NCBI RefSeq assembly: GCF_000487995.2
Contig: NZ_CP097562.1
Span: 1,485,001 to 1,549,000 of the forward strand
Origin: Mucispirillum schaedleri ASF457
GTDB taxonomy: Bacteria; Chrysiogenota; Deferribacteres; Deferribacterales; Mucispirillaceae
Reading direction: 5' to 3'
DNA length: 64,000 nucleotides
The notes below the pieces were generated by a model, which saw only the letters and a list, made by a program, of their open reading frames with translations, was not told the DNA's origin and made no database searches. The first letter of the stretch is position 1. Each line of letters begins with the position of its first letter. Made by a program: the position numbers and the translations under genes. Shown one piece after another: positions 52,137 through 60,785 of the stretch.

Positions 52137-53246
52137 ATGAAATTTAATGAAATTGATTTTAATCTAAGAAACATAATTATATTTACATCAGCAATAGTAA
52201 TGCTTTTGCTGCTTTATGCTACAAGAGATATAATTTTATTATTTATTGTATCAGTTTTAATTTCCTATCTTTTAAATCCACTTGTAGAAATATTTGTCCG
52301 TATGCATATACCAAGGTTTTTAAGTGTGCTTTTGCTTGTAATTATACTGCTGCTTATGATTATAGTGCTTGTTGCTGTAATGGTGCCTGCTATGATAAAA
52401 GATATTACATATATGATTACCCATACACCACAGTATATTAATAACATTTTTATATGGCTTGAAGATACTTTGGCTAAATATAATATCCAGTCATCATTTG
52501 ATTTAGAAACAAGTAAAAACTATGTTACTGAAAGGTTTGGGGTTATATCAAAATATATTTTAAACACTCTTTCAACTGCTGCAGTTTCTGTTAAAAATAT
52601 TGCAGGTGTTTTAGTGAATATATTTGTTATGCCAGTTCTTGTTTTCTTTTTGCTTACAGATTTTCCTGATTTTAAAACTTATACAAATAAACTTGTTGAG
52701 AGATTTAATATGCAAAAAATAGTTGAACATTTATCACAATTTGAAGCCTTAATAGGTAAATATTTTAGAGGAATGTTCCTTGTAGGGCTTATACTTTCAT
52801 GTCTTTATGGATTAGTCCTTTTGATTGTAGGAGTAAAAGGCTGGCTTTTCTTTGGCATGCTTACAGGCTTTGGAGCTATGATACCTTATGTTGGTTTTAC
52901 AATAGGTTTAGTAAGCTCAGTTATTGCAGCAATATATACATTCCATGATTTTATGCACCCACTTTATACTGTTATAGGTTTCATTATAGTGCAGGTGCTT
53001 GAAAGTATGGTTATCACTCCAAAAATAGTGGGTGACAGTTTAGGAATAAGCCCTGTCGTAGTTATCGTAGGATTAATGGTAGGTGGTGCGTTAGCTGGAT
53101 TTTTAGGTATGATTATTGCTCTGCCTATTGCTGCATTTATTAAAATTTTAATAGATACTTATATTTTTAAAAAGCCTATGCCGCAGGTGCAGAATAAATC
53201 TGCAAAAAAAGAAGAAAAGAATATTAAATTAGAAGAAAATAAATAA
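52137..53246 (+). CDS. AI-2E family transporter (PF01594)
   Basis: This is a 369-residue inner-membrane protein, seven or eight helices. 'ISYLLNPLVEIFVRMHIPR' near residue 42, 'YFRGMFLVGLILSCLYGLVL', 'GFGAMIPYVGFTIGLV' and 'VLESMVITPKIVGDSLGISP' are family landmarks. Members include the putative AI-2 exporter TqsA and sodium/proton antiporters, so substrate is open. The C-terminal 25 residues are lysine/glutamate-rich. Confidence 0.88.
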   Translation: MKFNEIDFNLRNIIIFTSAIVMLLLLYATRDIILLFIVSVLISYLLNPLVEIFVRMHIPRFLSVLLLVIILLLMIIVLVAVMVPAMIKDITYMITHTPQYINNIFIWLEDTLAKYNIQSSFDLETSKNYVTERFGVISKYILNTLSTAAVSVKNIAGVLVNIFVMPVLVFFLLTDFPDFKTYTNKLVERFNMQKIVEHLSQFEALIGKYFRGMFLVGLILSCLYGLVLLIVGVKGWLFFGMLTGFGAMIPYVGFTIGLVSSVIAAIYTFHDFMHPLYTVIGFIIVQVLESMVITPKIVGDSLGISPVVVIVGLMVGGALAGFLGMIIALPIAAFIKILIDTYIFKKPMPQVQNKSAKKEEKNIKLEENK

Positions 53247-53250
53247 TAAC

Positions 53251-53275
53251 AGCTGGTTTTTATAACCAGCTTTAT
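53251..53275 (+). terminator. Probable intrinsic terminator
   Basis: AGCTGGTT (53251-53258) pairs with AACCAGCT (53264-53271); the tail TTTA is short. It ends the rluD-TPR-permease operon. Confidence 0.65.
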
Positions 53276-53438
53276 CGCCATAATATATTAATAATACATA
53301 ATTTTTATTATGTTAAATCAAATCAATACAGGTTTAAGTGCAGCATTCTGTTTCATTTTATAATTATTTTCTTGCATAAACTATAATATTGTTCTATAAT
53401 CATATTGTATCATATATCTATATCTGATGGAGTTGTGT

Positions 53439-54221
53439 ATGTATAAGCCTAATGTAAATTCTATCCAATCAGTCCAGCATGCCCTGCAGCTGTTTGAAGT
53501 ATTTAGAACAAACTATGATAAAGATGAGTTTGGTGTTACAGAGCTTTCTAAAACTTTAGGGCTGCATAAAAATAATGTATTCCGTTTGCTTGCCACATTA
53601 TCATCCTGCGGATATATTGAGCAAAATCCTGCCACAGAAAATTACAGGCTTGGTATAGGTATATTTAATCTGGGGCAGAAATTTATTAATAAATTAGGGT
53701 TTCTGCGGCTTGCTCGTCCATTTATGGAGAAAATAGTTTCAGAAATTGGCGAATCCTGCTATATTGGCATACTTCGTGAAGGCAATGTTATTTATCTTGA
53801 TTTAGTGGAAGCTGACCACCCTGTCCGCATTGTATCCCGTGTTGGTAAAGATGTCCCTGCATACTGCACTTCCATTGGTAAAGTCCAGCTTGCTTTTTCT
53901 GGAGAAGATGAGCTTAATAAAATATATCTTGGTGCAAGACTTAAAAGATATACAGACTATACTATTACATCGCTTCCTGAATTAAAAAAACATTTAAAAG
54001 AAGTTAATGCAAATGAATATGCAATAGATAATCAGGAATTTGAAAAAAATGTGTGCTGTATTGCTGTGCCTATAAAGGATTATCTTGGCATACCTGTTGC
54101 GGCTATAAGTGTTGCAGGTCCATGTTACAGAATGAGCCATGACAGGCTTATTAATGATATACTTCCTATTGAAAAAAAATATGCAAAAGAAATATCTAAA
54201 CGGTTAGGGTATCAAAATTAA
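53439..54221 (+). CDS. IclR-family transcriptional regulator
   Basis: This is a 260-residue regulator: N-terminal winged HTH (residues about 8-68: 'VQHALQLFEVFRTNYDKDEF', 'VTELSKTLGLHKNNVFRLLATL') and a C-terminal effector-binding IclR domain with 'YCTSIGKVQLAF' and 'CCIAVPIKDYLGIPVAAISVAG'. Effector and target genes unknown; the coupled downstream gene is one candidate. The start 53439 has GGAG six bases upstream; ATG at 53427 overlaps that site. Confidence 0.92.
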   Translation: MYKPNVNSIQSVQHALQLFEVFRTNYDKDEFGVTELSKTLGLHKNNVFRLLATLSSCGYIEQNPATENYRLGIGIFNLGQKFINKLGFLRLARPFMEKIVSEIGESCYIGILREGNVIYLDLVEADHPVRIVSRVGKDVPAYCTSIGKVQLAFSGEDELNKIYLGARLKRYTDYTITSLPELKKHLKEVNANEYAIDNQEFEKNVCCIAVPIKDYLGIPVAAISVAGPCYRMSHDRLINDILPIEKKYAKEISKRLGYQN

Positions 54222-54691
54222 TGAGCAAAAAAGAAAGAATAGTTACTGATTACAATATTAAAACAGCAACTTTAAAATCTATGGATATTATCCGACTTGG
54301 ACTTGTGGATAATGGCATATCTTATATTGTTCCAGTAAATTTTGCTTATTATAATAATGCAATTTACTTTCATACTGGGTTAAAGGGCAGAAAAATACCG
54401 CTTTTAAAAAAGTCTGAAAAAATATCTTTTCAAGCTGACAGGTTTGACAGCCTGAAAACACATGATACCGCCTGCGGTCATTCGTCATATTTTGCATCAA
54501 TACATGGGGAAGGAATACCTGTATTTTTAGAAAGTAAAGAAGATAAATATTTTGGTCTTGATTTACTTATGGAAAAATATACAGGTAAAAAATGGAATGA
54601 TTTTTCTGAAAAAATACTTAATGTTACTAATGTTATCCGCATAGATATTACTAAACTTGAAGCAGTCATACATAAACCAAAAGATTTATAA
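54221..54691 (+). CDS. Pyridoxamine 5'-phosphate oxidase-like flavin-binding protein (NimA-type)
   Basis: This is a 156-residue split-barrel protein. 'IIRLGLVDNGISYIVPVNFAY', 'AIYFHTGLKGRKIPLLKK' and 'EKISFQADRF' match the family that includes NimA (5-nitroimidazole reductase). A flavin or heme cofactor is expected. The ATG overlaps the last base of the IclR stop, so it is translated with the regulator. Substrate unknown; the C-terminal 'VIRIDITKLEAV' strand is typical. Confidence 0.82.
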   Translation: MSKKERIVTDYNIKTATLKSMDIIRLGLVDNGISYIVPVNFAYYNNAIYFHTGLKGRKIPLLKKSEKISFQADRFDSLKTHDTACGHSSYFASIHGEGIPVFLESKEDKYFGLDLLMEKYTGKKWNDFSEKILNVTNVIRIDITKLEAVIHKPKDL

Positions 54692-54919
54692 CTGCTTTCT
54701 GCCTTCTTCAATAAATGTGACAAATTCTGTTAAAGTTATACCAAGACCATGAGATAATTTTTCAAGAACGGATAGTGATGGCGATGATGGATTTTTACTT
54801 TCCAGCTTTTGCAGATATTTATAATCAATATCTGACATTTCCGCCAGTTTTTCCTGCGTAAAACCTTTATTTTTTCTTAACTCCCTAAGCCTTTTTGCAA
54901 AAATATTATTTATATCCAT
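54686..54919 (-). CDS. Small HTH XRE-family regulator
   Basis: This is a 77-residue protein, almost entirely a Cro/CI-type HTH ('RLRELRKNKGFTQEKLAEMS' with recognition helix 'DIDYKYLQKLESKN'). Such small proteins are common in toxin-antitoxin and phage loci. It converges on the preceding gene with a 6-bp overlap and faces the palindrome ACCGT-N6-ACGGT and a tiny membrane-protein ORF. Start ATG 54919. Confidence 0.85.
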   Translation of the reverse strand: MDINNIFAKRLRELRKNKGFTQEKLAEMSDIDYKYLQKLESKNPSSPSLSVLEKLSHGLGITLTEFVTFIEEGRKQL

Positions 54920-54953
54920 TGACAAATATTAATTAAAATAGTATTATTCAAAC

Positions 54954-54969
54954 ACCGTGTATATACGGT
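54954..54969. promoter_or_regulatory. Inverted repeat, candidate operator for the XRE regulator
   Basis: ACCGT-GTATAT-ACGGT lies 35 bases upstream of the XRE start and 30 bases upstream of a divergent 26-codon ORF. Symmetric sites of this size are typical for small XRE dimers; binding is inferred. Confidence 0.4.
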
Positions 54970-54998
54970 TATATATTTTTAGATTACAGGTGCTTATA

Positions 54999-55079
54999 AT
55001 GCGATGGTATATTTTTATACTCACTGTTTTATTTATCTTTATAGGCTATGTAGTTTCAGTCTTAATTGAAGATATGTAA
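54999..55079 (+). CDS. Tiny single-pass membrane peptide ORF
   Basis: This is a 26-codon frame with AGG about nine bases upstream. The product is nearly all hydrophobic (residues 3-22: WYIFILTVLFIFIGYVVSVL) with a charged end (IEDM). This could be a type I-like toxin, a small regulatory membrane protein, or the remnant of a larger gene. Its place opposite an XRE regulator with an operator-like palindrome between them makes it worth testing. Confidence 0.35.
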   Translation: MRWYIFILTVLFIFIGYVVSVLIEDM

Positions 55080-55145
55080 ATAAATAATACATTTTCTATT
55101 CAATATAATATCTCAAATTTAATCATCAAATATGAAGTGTTATAA

Positions 55146-55325
55146 ATTTTAAACAATGGCAAACTAGATGGGTTTGTAAAAATATACTACGAAAGCGGCG
55201 CTTTAAATATAGAAGTGAATTATAAAAATGGTAAAGCTGTAAGTGCTAAATGTGCTAATGGCAGAACATTGAATAATGAAGAACTTTCTAACTGGAAGAA
55301 TGGTTTTAAAGCAATATGTGATTAG
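55146..55325 (+). pseudogene. C-terminal remnant of a YwqK/MORN-type repeat protein
   Basis: A stop-free 59-codon run has no start and ends in TAG. 'NNGKLDGFVKIYYESGAL' and 'IEVNYKNGKAVSAKC' form the N-G-K-x-x-G-x-x-K-x-Y-Y-x-x-G-x-L pattern of the MORN/YwqK repeats found in toxin-antitoxin-like and immunity proteins. An in-frame TAA blocks the 5' side. It looks like the last repeat of a lost gene. Confidence 0.5.
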
Positions 55326-55406
55326 TTAATAAACAGTAGAAGTTTTGATATTATTTTTTTATTGACAAATCAGTTCATACCCTTATATTACAAATAGGGA
55401 GAATAG

Positions 55407-55484
55407 ATGAGAGCTATTGATATTGCTAATTTTTTTATTGATTATAACAGTCATTGTGTAGATGAAACTATTACTCAATTTTAG
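55407..55484 (+). pseudogene. N-terminal remnant of a Panacea/DUF4065 (SocA-like) antitoxin
   Basis: AGGGAGA and ATG start a 25-codon frame 'MRAIDIANFFIDYNS...ETITQF', which matches the opening of DUF4065 antitoxins (M.A.DIA.YFI......ITNL.L). It then stops at TAG; the same frame continues with protein-like codons ('FNRMAENKFCQY') to about 55550. A -35 TTGACA (55363-55368) with a TATATT near 55384-55389 lies upstream. Promoter and ribosome site remain but the gene is broken. Confidence 0.45.
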
Positions 55485-55544
55485 GCTTTTAACAGGATGG
55501 CAGAAAATAAATTTTGCCAGTATGTAATTTCAGCTGATAAATTA

Positions 55545-56048
55545 TTATTTTTTAATCAGTATAAAAACAGCTGCATTTGCTTCAAATGAAACAAGTCTGC
55601 CATTTTCTTCTTTAAATGATAAAAGATTTTTTACACTATCAGGAAAATCATTTAGAAGCTTAACTATTTCATATTTCACTGTGTCATCTTTTGCCTGCTG
55701 TATTATATTATCAATATAAACAGTTTCTTTAAAATTGAGAAAACAGCTAAGTCTTGCATCATCCTTAATAAAATCAAGGATTTCATTAACAGTATAAAAT
55801 CGTCTGTGGTTATCATATATCTGTGCTGCTGCAGCATTAATATAAGCATCTTCATCATATACTATAGTTTCAGTAATAACAACTATACTATCCTGCTTAA
55901 TATCCTTAAAGAAATCATTTAAATATTCTTTTGGATTATCTTGAAATGATAGTTTATGTCTTAAAAAATATATATTATTTTTATTAATATTGTAGTCATT
56001 AATATACTTATCTACAATCTGCTTGTCTTTATTAAATAAGCTAAACAT
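55545..56048 (-). CDS. Unknown protein coupled to metX
   Basis: This is a 167-residue soluble protein. Its start overlaps the metX stop by eight bases, so it is part of the methionine operon. 'SIVVITETIVYDEDAYINAA' and 'HRRFYTVNEILDFIKDD' slightly resemble the second half of class I methyltransferases (a late strand, then a R.FYT..E... helix), but the SAM-binding front half is absent. MetW normally follows metX; this is not a recognisable MetW. Function unknown. Confidence 0.55.
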   Translation of the reverse strand: MFSLFNKDKQIVDKYINDYNINKNNIYFLRHKLSFQDNPKEYLNDFFKDIKQDSIVVITETIVYDEDAYINAAAAQIYDNHRRFYTVNEILDFIKDDARLSCFLNFKETVYIDNIIQQAKDDTVKYEIVKLLNDFPDSVKNLLSFKEENGRLVSFEANAAVFILIKK

Positions 56049-57174
56049 ACTTTTTTCTCCTTGCCTTTTCTAAAAATGAAAAAGTAACAGCAGATAAATC
56101 ATCAAACTCCAGTAGAAAAGCATCATGACCGTAGTCAGAATCTATTGTTACTCGCTCAACTTTATTATCATATTTTTTCATAATATCATACATTTCATCC
56201 ATTTGGTAGGCTGGAAATAAAAAATCTGTGGTAAAATCAATTAAAAGAGTATTAGCTTTCAGCCTTTTTAAAGCATCTTCATAAGAGCCGTATCCATAGG
56301 ATAAATCAAAAATATCCATAGCTTTTAAAATATATAAGTAGCTGTTTGCATCAAATCTTTCAGTAAATTTATATCCATTATATTTTAAATAGTTTTCTAC
56401 TTCATAGCTGCTGGAAAAATCAAATATAGAGTCCTGATACCCAAGCCGTCTGCCAAATTTAGCATTAAATGAAGCATCAGAAAGATAAGTAATATGGCCT
56501 GCCATTCTGGCTATTGCAAGCCCATCTTTTGGGGTTGTTTTGCCATAATAATTACCTTCATTCCAGTTTGGGTCTTTTGTGATTGCATATCTTGCAACAG
56601 TATTAAAAGCCATTGCCATAGGTGTTATTCTTCCTGCTGCAGAAATTATAACAGCATTTTCCACCATTTCAGGAAAAGTTATAGCCCATTCAAGCGACTG
56701 CATTCCGCCCATTGAGCCGCCTATAACACAGAAAAGTTTTTCAATATTCAGATAATTCAGCAGTTTTTTTTGTGCTTTTACCATATCTCTAATAGTAACG
56801 ACTGGGAATTTTAGGGCATATCTGCTGCCAGTATATGGGTCAATACTTGATGGACCTGTAGAGCCGTAGCAGCTGCCTAATATATTTGAGCATATAACAA
56901 AATACTTATCAGTATCAATTGTTTTACCTGCTCCAATCATTGCATCCCACCAGCCTGCAGAATTTTCGTTAGCAGATGAAAGCCCTGCAGCATGTGCAGA
57001 GCCTGTTAATGCATGGCATACAAGTATTACATTATCTTTATTATCATTTAGTGTGCCGTAAGTCTCATAGGCAATAGTAACAGGGGATAAAATTCTTCCA
57101 CTTTCTAAAAAAAATTCATCTTTAAATGTTACAGACTCTGTTTTTACTATTCCGATTGAGTTTTCTTTTTCCAT
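56041..57174 (-). CDS. metX: Homoserine O-acetyltransferase MetX
   Basis: MetX acetylates homoserine in methionine synthesis. The 377-residue alpha/beta hydrolase has 'ITYETYGTLN'-type sequence near residue 33, 'LVCHALTGSAHAAG', nucleophile elbow 'IGGSMGGMQSLEWAI' near residue 152, 'NTVARYAI', catalytic Asp in 'LLIDFTTDFLFP' and His in 'DSDYGHDAFLLE'. The start overlaps the metY stop (TAATG). It works with MetY. Confidence 0.93.
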   Translation of the reverse strand: MEKENSIGIVKTESVTFKDEFFLESGRILSPVTIAYETYGTLNDNKDNVILVCHALTGSAHAAGLSSANENSAGWWDAMIGAGKTIDTDKYFVICSNILGSCYGSTGPSSIDPYTGSRYALKFPVVTIRDMVKAQKKLLNYLNIEKLFCVIGGSMGGMQSLEWAITFPEMVENAVIISAAGRITPMAMAFNTVARYAITKDPNWNEGNYYGKTTPKDGLAIARMAGHITYLSDASFNAKFGRRLGYQDSIFDFSSSYEVENYLKYNGYKFTERFDANSYLYILKAMDIFDLSYGYGSYEDALKRLKANTLLIDFTTDFLFPAYQMDEMYDIMKKYDNKVERVTIDSDYGHDAFLLEFDDLSAVTFSFLEKARRKKYV

Positions 57175-58448
57175 TAATTTCCCAGAGCCTTATCAAAATC
57201 AGCTGTTATATCGTCTATATTTTCAATACCAACAGATACTCTTATTAAATCTGCAGTAACACCAGAAGAAGCAAGTTCCTGTTCAGACAGCTGTCTGTGT
57301 GTAGTGCTTGCAGGGTGAGTAACAATAGTTTTAATATCTCCAAGGTTTGAAACATGCAGTGCAAGAGAAACTTTTTCTATAAACTGTTTGCTTTTTTCAA
57401 ACCCGCCTTTTACACCAAAAGTTAAAAGTGAGCCGCCACCAAGAGTTAAAAATTTATCAGCATTTTTATGGTTTTTATTATCTTTTAAGCCGTTATAGTC
57501 AACCCATGCAACATTTTTATGATTTTGTAAAAATTTAGCAAGTTTTTTTGCATTTTCTACATGTCTTTCCATTCTAAGATGAAGTGTGCCTATACCCTGC
57601 TGAATAAGAAATGAGTTAAATGGGCTTATAGTGCCGCCTATATCTCTCATAGCACTTACTCTCATTTTTGCAGCAAAAGCAGCACTGCCAAAATGTTCTG
57701 TAAATATAAGTCCGTGATAGCTTTTATCAGGCGTTGTAAGCTCAGGAAATTTTCCGCTTGCTGCCCAGTCAAATTTACCGCTGTCTATAACAAGCCCGCC
57801 AAGCACAGCACCATGACCTGCTAAAAATTTAGTAGCCGAATGTATAACAATATCTGCTCCATAATTTACAGGTTTCACTAAATATGGAGTAGCACATGTG
57901 TTATCAACTACAAGCGGCACTTTATGCTTTGAAGCAAGTGCTGCAAACTTTTTAAAATTAGGCACAAACCCTTGCGGATTTGCTATTGATTCTATATATA
58001 TTGCTTTTGTATTATCATCTATCAGCTTTTCAAAATCATCAATATTATGCGGGTCAGCAAATCTTATTTCTATGCCAAACCTTGTAAACTGGTTTGCAAA
58101 AAGAGTATGTGTGCCGCCATAAAGCAGATTAGAAGCAACTATATTATCTCCGCATTTTGCCAAAGAAGCAATAGTCATAAATTCAGCAAACTGACCAGTA
58201 GCACATGCAACAGCAGCTACACCGCCTTCTAATGCAGCAGCAGTTTCTTCTAAGTGATTAGTAGTAGGGTTATTAAGCCTTGAATAAATATAGCCTGCAA
58301 CTGATAAATCAAAAAGGTTTGCAGCATGAGCAGAATCTTTAAACTGATATGCATTTGATAAGTATATGGCAGGGTTAGTAGCCCCTGTTTCATCTTTTTT
58401 ATATGTGCCGTGAACTGCAATAGTTTCAATGGACAGCTTTTTTTTCAT
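57174..58448 (-). CDS. metY: O-acetylhomoserine aminocarboxypropyltransferase (sulfhydrylase) MetY
   Basis: MetY makes homocysteine from O-acetylhomoserine and sulfide. The 424-residue PLP enzyme of the Cys/Met metabolism family has 'TIAVHGTYKKDETGA' at the start, 'YSRLNNPTTNHLEETAAALEGG', 'SNLLYGGTHTLF', 'VVDNTCATPYLVKPV' and the PLP lysine in 'HSATKFLAGHGAVLGG'. The length and 'GGSLLTFGVKGG' favour MetY over MetB/MetC. First gene of the operon, under the SAM riboswitch; GAGG precedes the ATG. Confidence 0.93.
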   Translation of the reverse strand: MKKKLSIETIAVHGTYKKDETGATNPAIYLSNAYQFKDSAHAANLFDLSVAGYIYSRLNNPTTNHLEETAAALEGGVAAVACATGQFAEFMTIASLAKCGDNIVASNLLYGGTHTLFANQFTRFGIEIRFADPHNIDDFEKLIDDNTKAIYIESIANPQGFVPNFKKFAALASKHKVPLVVDNTCATPYLVKPVNYGADIVIHSATKFLAGHGAVLGGLVIDSGKFDWAASGKFPELTTPDKSYHGLIFTEHFGSAAFAAKMRVSAMRDIGGTISPFNSFLIQQGIGTLHLRMERHVENAKKLAKFLQNHKNVAWVDYNGLKDNKNHKNADKFLTLGGGSLLTFGVKGGFEKSKQFIEKVSLALHVSNLGDIKTIVTHPASTTHRQLSEQELASSGVTADLIRVSVGIENIDDITADFDKALGN

Positions 58449-58532
58449 AAATATACCTCATAAGAATTATACTGCTTACCGTAAAAGGCTTTATTATAAA
58501 GGCAGGTAGAAAAGAACTAAATATAATAAGAA

Positions 58533-58640
58533 CTTATCTCTCTCCTAAATATGGAGCAAGAATTAGCACCATCTGCTGTTAAAGAAATAGCCGGTTGCTG
58601 CAGCTTCAAAGGGCCTGTCCCTCCACCGCTCACGATAAGG
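58533..58640 (-). ncRNA. SAM-I riboswitch (S-box) controlling metY-metX
   Basis: Read on the minus strand from 58640, the leader shows the S-box consensus: CTTATCGTGAGCGGTGGAGG, then GGACAGGCCC, TTTGAAGC, GCAGCAACCGGC, later GGTGCTAATTC, and closing AGAGATAAG pairing with CTTATC. Every conserved block is in order. It binds S-adenosylmethionine and switches off the methionine genes. No classical terminator stem is obvious downstream, so control may act on translation. Confidence 0.95.
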
Positions 58641-58648
58641 TATAGAAT

Positions 58649-58676
58649 AGTATAAGATAAAATGCTTATATGTCAA
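58649..58676 (-). promoter_or_regulatory. Promoter of the met operon
   Basis: On the minus strand, TTGACA (58676-58671) and TATACT (58654-58649) are 16 bases apart, nine bases before the riboswitch aptamer. Confidence 0.75.
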
Positions 58677-58754
58677 GTATTTTGTTACAATTATTAAATA
58701 TTGCAAAAAGATGAAAAATAATATAGATATAGTTAAAAAATTTAAAGGTGATGT

Positions 58755-59225
58755 ATGCGGACAATTTTAATTGCAGCAGTTATTGCAGTATTAGCGGGAA
58801 TAATTTATCAAAAAGTTATTGAAGAAAATATCAGCATGAAAGAGCTGGCAGGTTATGTATTTGGCACTGCATCTAAAATGATAGATGAAGCATCAAAAGC
58901 GGCGAGTGGAAAAGACTTAAATGGTGTGGAAAAAAGTATAAATGAAATAACAGCAAGTGCAGGTGCAATTTTGCAGGAAACAAGAGATAATTTTATAAAA
59001 GAAAAACTACCTGAAATGATAAATATAGATATGCAGGAAGTATTGCAGAATGTAACATGCGATAAAGCATTATTAATGTATAATGATTATATATCTGGCA
59101 GCAGTTCAGCTAAGGACGGCGAAGAAAATATTTATACAATGCTTAGCCTTATGCGGCAGAAAGGGCAGGATGATAAAGAATTAAAAAAATCTATCATAAG
59201 CCTTTTTTGTGATGATAAAAATTAA
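58755..59225 (+). CDS. Single-pass membrane protein of unknown function
   Basis: This is a 156-residue protein with an N-terminal hydrophobic segment (residues 3-18, 'TILIAAVIAVLAGIIY') and a helical, polar remainder. AAAGG precedes the start. No family recognised. It converges on the MFS gene with a four-base overlap. Confidence 0.6.
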   Translation: MRTILIAAVIAVLAGIIYQKVIEENISMKELAGYVFGTASKMIDEASKAASGKDLNGVEKSINEITASAGAILQETRDNFIKEKLPEMINIDMQEVLQNVTCDKALLMYNDYISGSSSAKDGEENIYTMLSLMRQKGQDDKELKKSIISLFCDDKN

Positions 59226-60499
59226 GCTGTTTTATCCAAATCCCTAATTATTGGTCGGATTTCTTTATTGATTTTTTTCATATTAAGAAAAAGATAAAAA
59301 GAAGCAAGCATCATTATAAAGCACCATATAAGCATAGTTGCCTGTGGTGGCATATGTTCCGTAATAGAGCCGGCTAGAAAACAGCCGATAGGTCCAAGCC
59401 CTAAATTAACAATAGTATATATACTTATAACTCTGCTTCTCATTTCTACTGATGATATAGTCTGAAAAAGTGTGTTTGCTGCTATAAAAGTTGCTACAAG
59501 CCCAAGCCCTGCAGGGATAACTGTAATCATAGAAAGAGCAGGGTATGGCGATATGGCAAACACAGCTAAACTTAAAGAGTATAAAAGGCTTACTTTAATC
59601 ACAGGTTTTGGCATAGCTTCAAGCCTCATAATTGATGCCACAGAGAAAGCACCTATTATTGCTCCAAATCCAAAAAGCCCCATTAAAAGCCCTAAAAGTC
59701 TTGAATTTCCGTGAAGAATATCTTTTGCAAATATTGGAAACATGACAGTATATGAATAAGAAAACAGACCAAAAACAGCCAAAAATATAAACATAGTTTT
59801 AAGTGCATAAAAGTTTTTAACATATTTTAAGCCGTCTGCTACATCTTTTATCATATTATGTTTTTTATTATCATGGGGCATTTCATTAAATTTTATGCGG
59901 TAAAGCACAAACAAAACAGGCAGGTATAGTATGGCTGTTAGTAAAAAACAAAGCCCTTCTCCCGCATAATATACAATAAAACCTGCAATAGATGGCCCTA
60001 TAAGCCGAGATAAATTAAATGTCATAGACTGCAAAGCAAGGGCACTTTTTAAAGTTTTTCTGCTTTTCACCATTAAAAGAATAGATGACTGCCTTGCAGG
60101 CATATCTATTGCTGAAACTATACCAAGATACAGGCTTAAAGCCATAATAAAATAATAGTTTATTATATTTGTAAAAACAAGCACTGCCATAATAACAGCA
60201 TGGAGCATTGTAAGAAACTGAGTAAGCATTAAAGTTTTTCTTTTATCATGCTGTTCAAGATATGCACCAGCTAAAAGCCCTACAATGAAAATAGGTGCAT
60301 TAGCTAAAAGCTCAATAAACCCTAGTTTTAAAGGGGATTCTGTCAGCCTGTAAACAAGCCATGAATTTGCAAGTTTCTGCACCCATACACCAGTCATAGC
60401 AGCAGACTGACCAGCAAGAAATATTGTGAAATCTTTTGATTTAAGGGCAGAAAATGTGTCTGGGTCCAGCCTGAAAGGAAGTCTTAAATGAAGGTGCAT
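59222..60499 (-). CDS. MFS transporter, MFS_3 (EntS-like) family
   Basis: This is a 425-residue permease with about 12 helices. 'FLAGQSAAMTGVWVQKLANSWLVYRLT' (residues about 28-54) and 'DMPARQSSILLMV' near residue 143 are hallmarks of MFS_3, a family of siderophore/drug exporters such as EntS. Substrate unknown. It overlaps nothing upstream; a small secreted-protein gene precedes it by one base. Confidence 0.86.
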   Translation of the reverse strand: MHLHLRLPFRLDPDTFSALKSKDFTIFLAGQSAAMTGVWVQKLANSWLVYRLTESPLKLGFIELLANAPIFIVGLLAGAYLEQHDKRKTLMLTQFLTMLHAVIMAVLVFTNIINYYFIMALSLYLGIVSAIDMPARQSSILLMVKSRKTLKSALALQSMTFNLSRLIGPSIAGFIVYYAGEGLCFLLTAILYLPVLFVLYRIKFNEMPHDNKKHNMIKDVADGLKYVKNFYALKTMFIFLAVFGLFSYSYTVMFPIFAKDILHGNSRLLGLLMGLFGFGAIIGAFSVASIMRLEAMPKPVIKVSLLYSLSLAVFAISPYPALSMITVIPAGLGLVATFIAANTLFQTISSVEMRSRVISIYTIVNLGLGPIGCFLAGSITEHMPPQATMLIWCFIMMLASFYLFLNMKKINKEIRPIIRDLDKTA

Positions 60500-60500
60500 A

Positions 60501-60785
60501 TTATTTATCTCTCATAATACATTTATTCATTCTATCAGGCTCTGGGCTGCATTTATAAAGTGAGCATTCATTTAGAGAGTATGATTTGTATTTTAATATA
60601 TCATATATTAAATATCTGCTGCTGTTGTTATTTTTATTCCCAGCTTGAATTAACTTCCAGTATTTTACTTCACTATTATTACACACTAATATACGGGAGC
60701 CATAAAGAGTGGCTTCATCAAGAGTAAGTGCAGAAATATTTAATGGCATAAGAGATAAAACCAGCAGTAAAATCAATTTATTCAT
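60501..60785 (-). CDS. Small secreted cysteine-containing protein of unknown function
   Basis: This is a 94-residue product with a signal peptide (NKLILLLVLSLMPLNISA, cleavage after ALT or A at about 19) and a mature part with five cysteines ('RILVCNNSEVKYW', 'NECSLYKCSPEPDRMNKCI'), so disulfide-bonded in the periplasm. Start at 60785 is set by the signal peptide; the frame is open 31 codons further upstream. One base before the MFS gene, so cotranscribed. Confidence 0.55.
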   Translation of the reverse strand: MNKLILLLVLSLMPLNISALTLDEATLYGSRILVCNNSEVKYWKLIQAGNKNNNSSRYLIYDILKYKSYSLNECSLYKCSPEPDRMNKCIMRDK

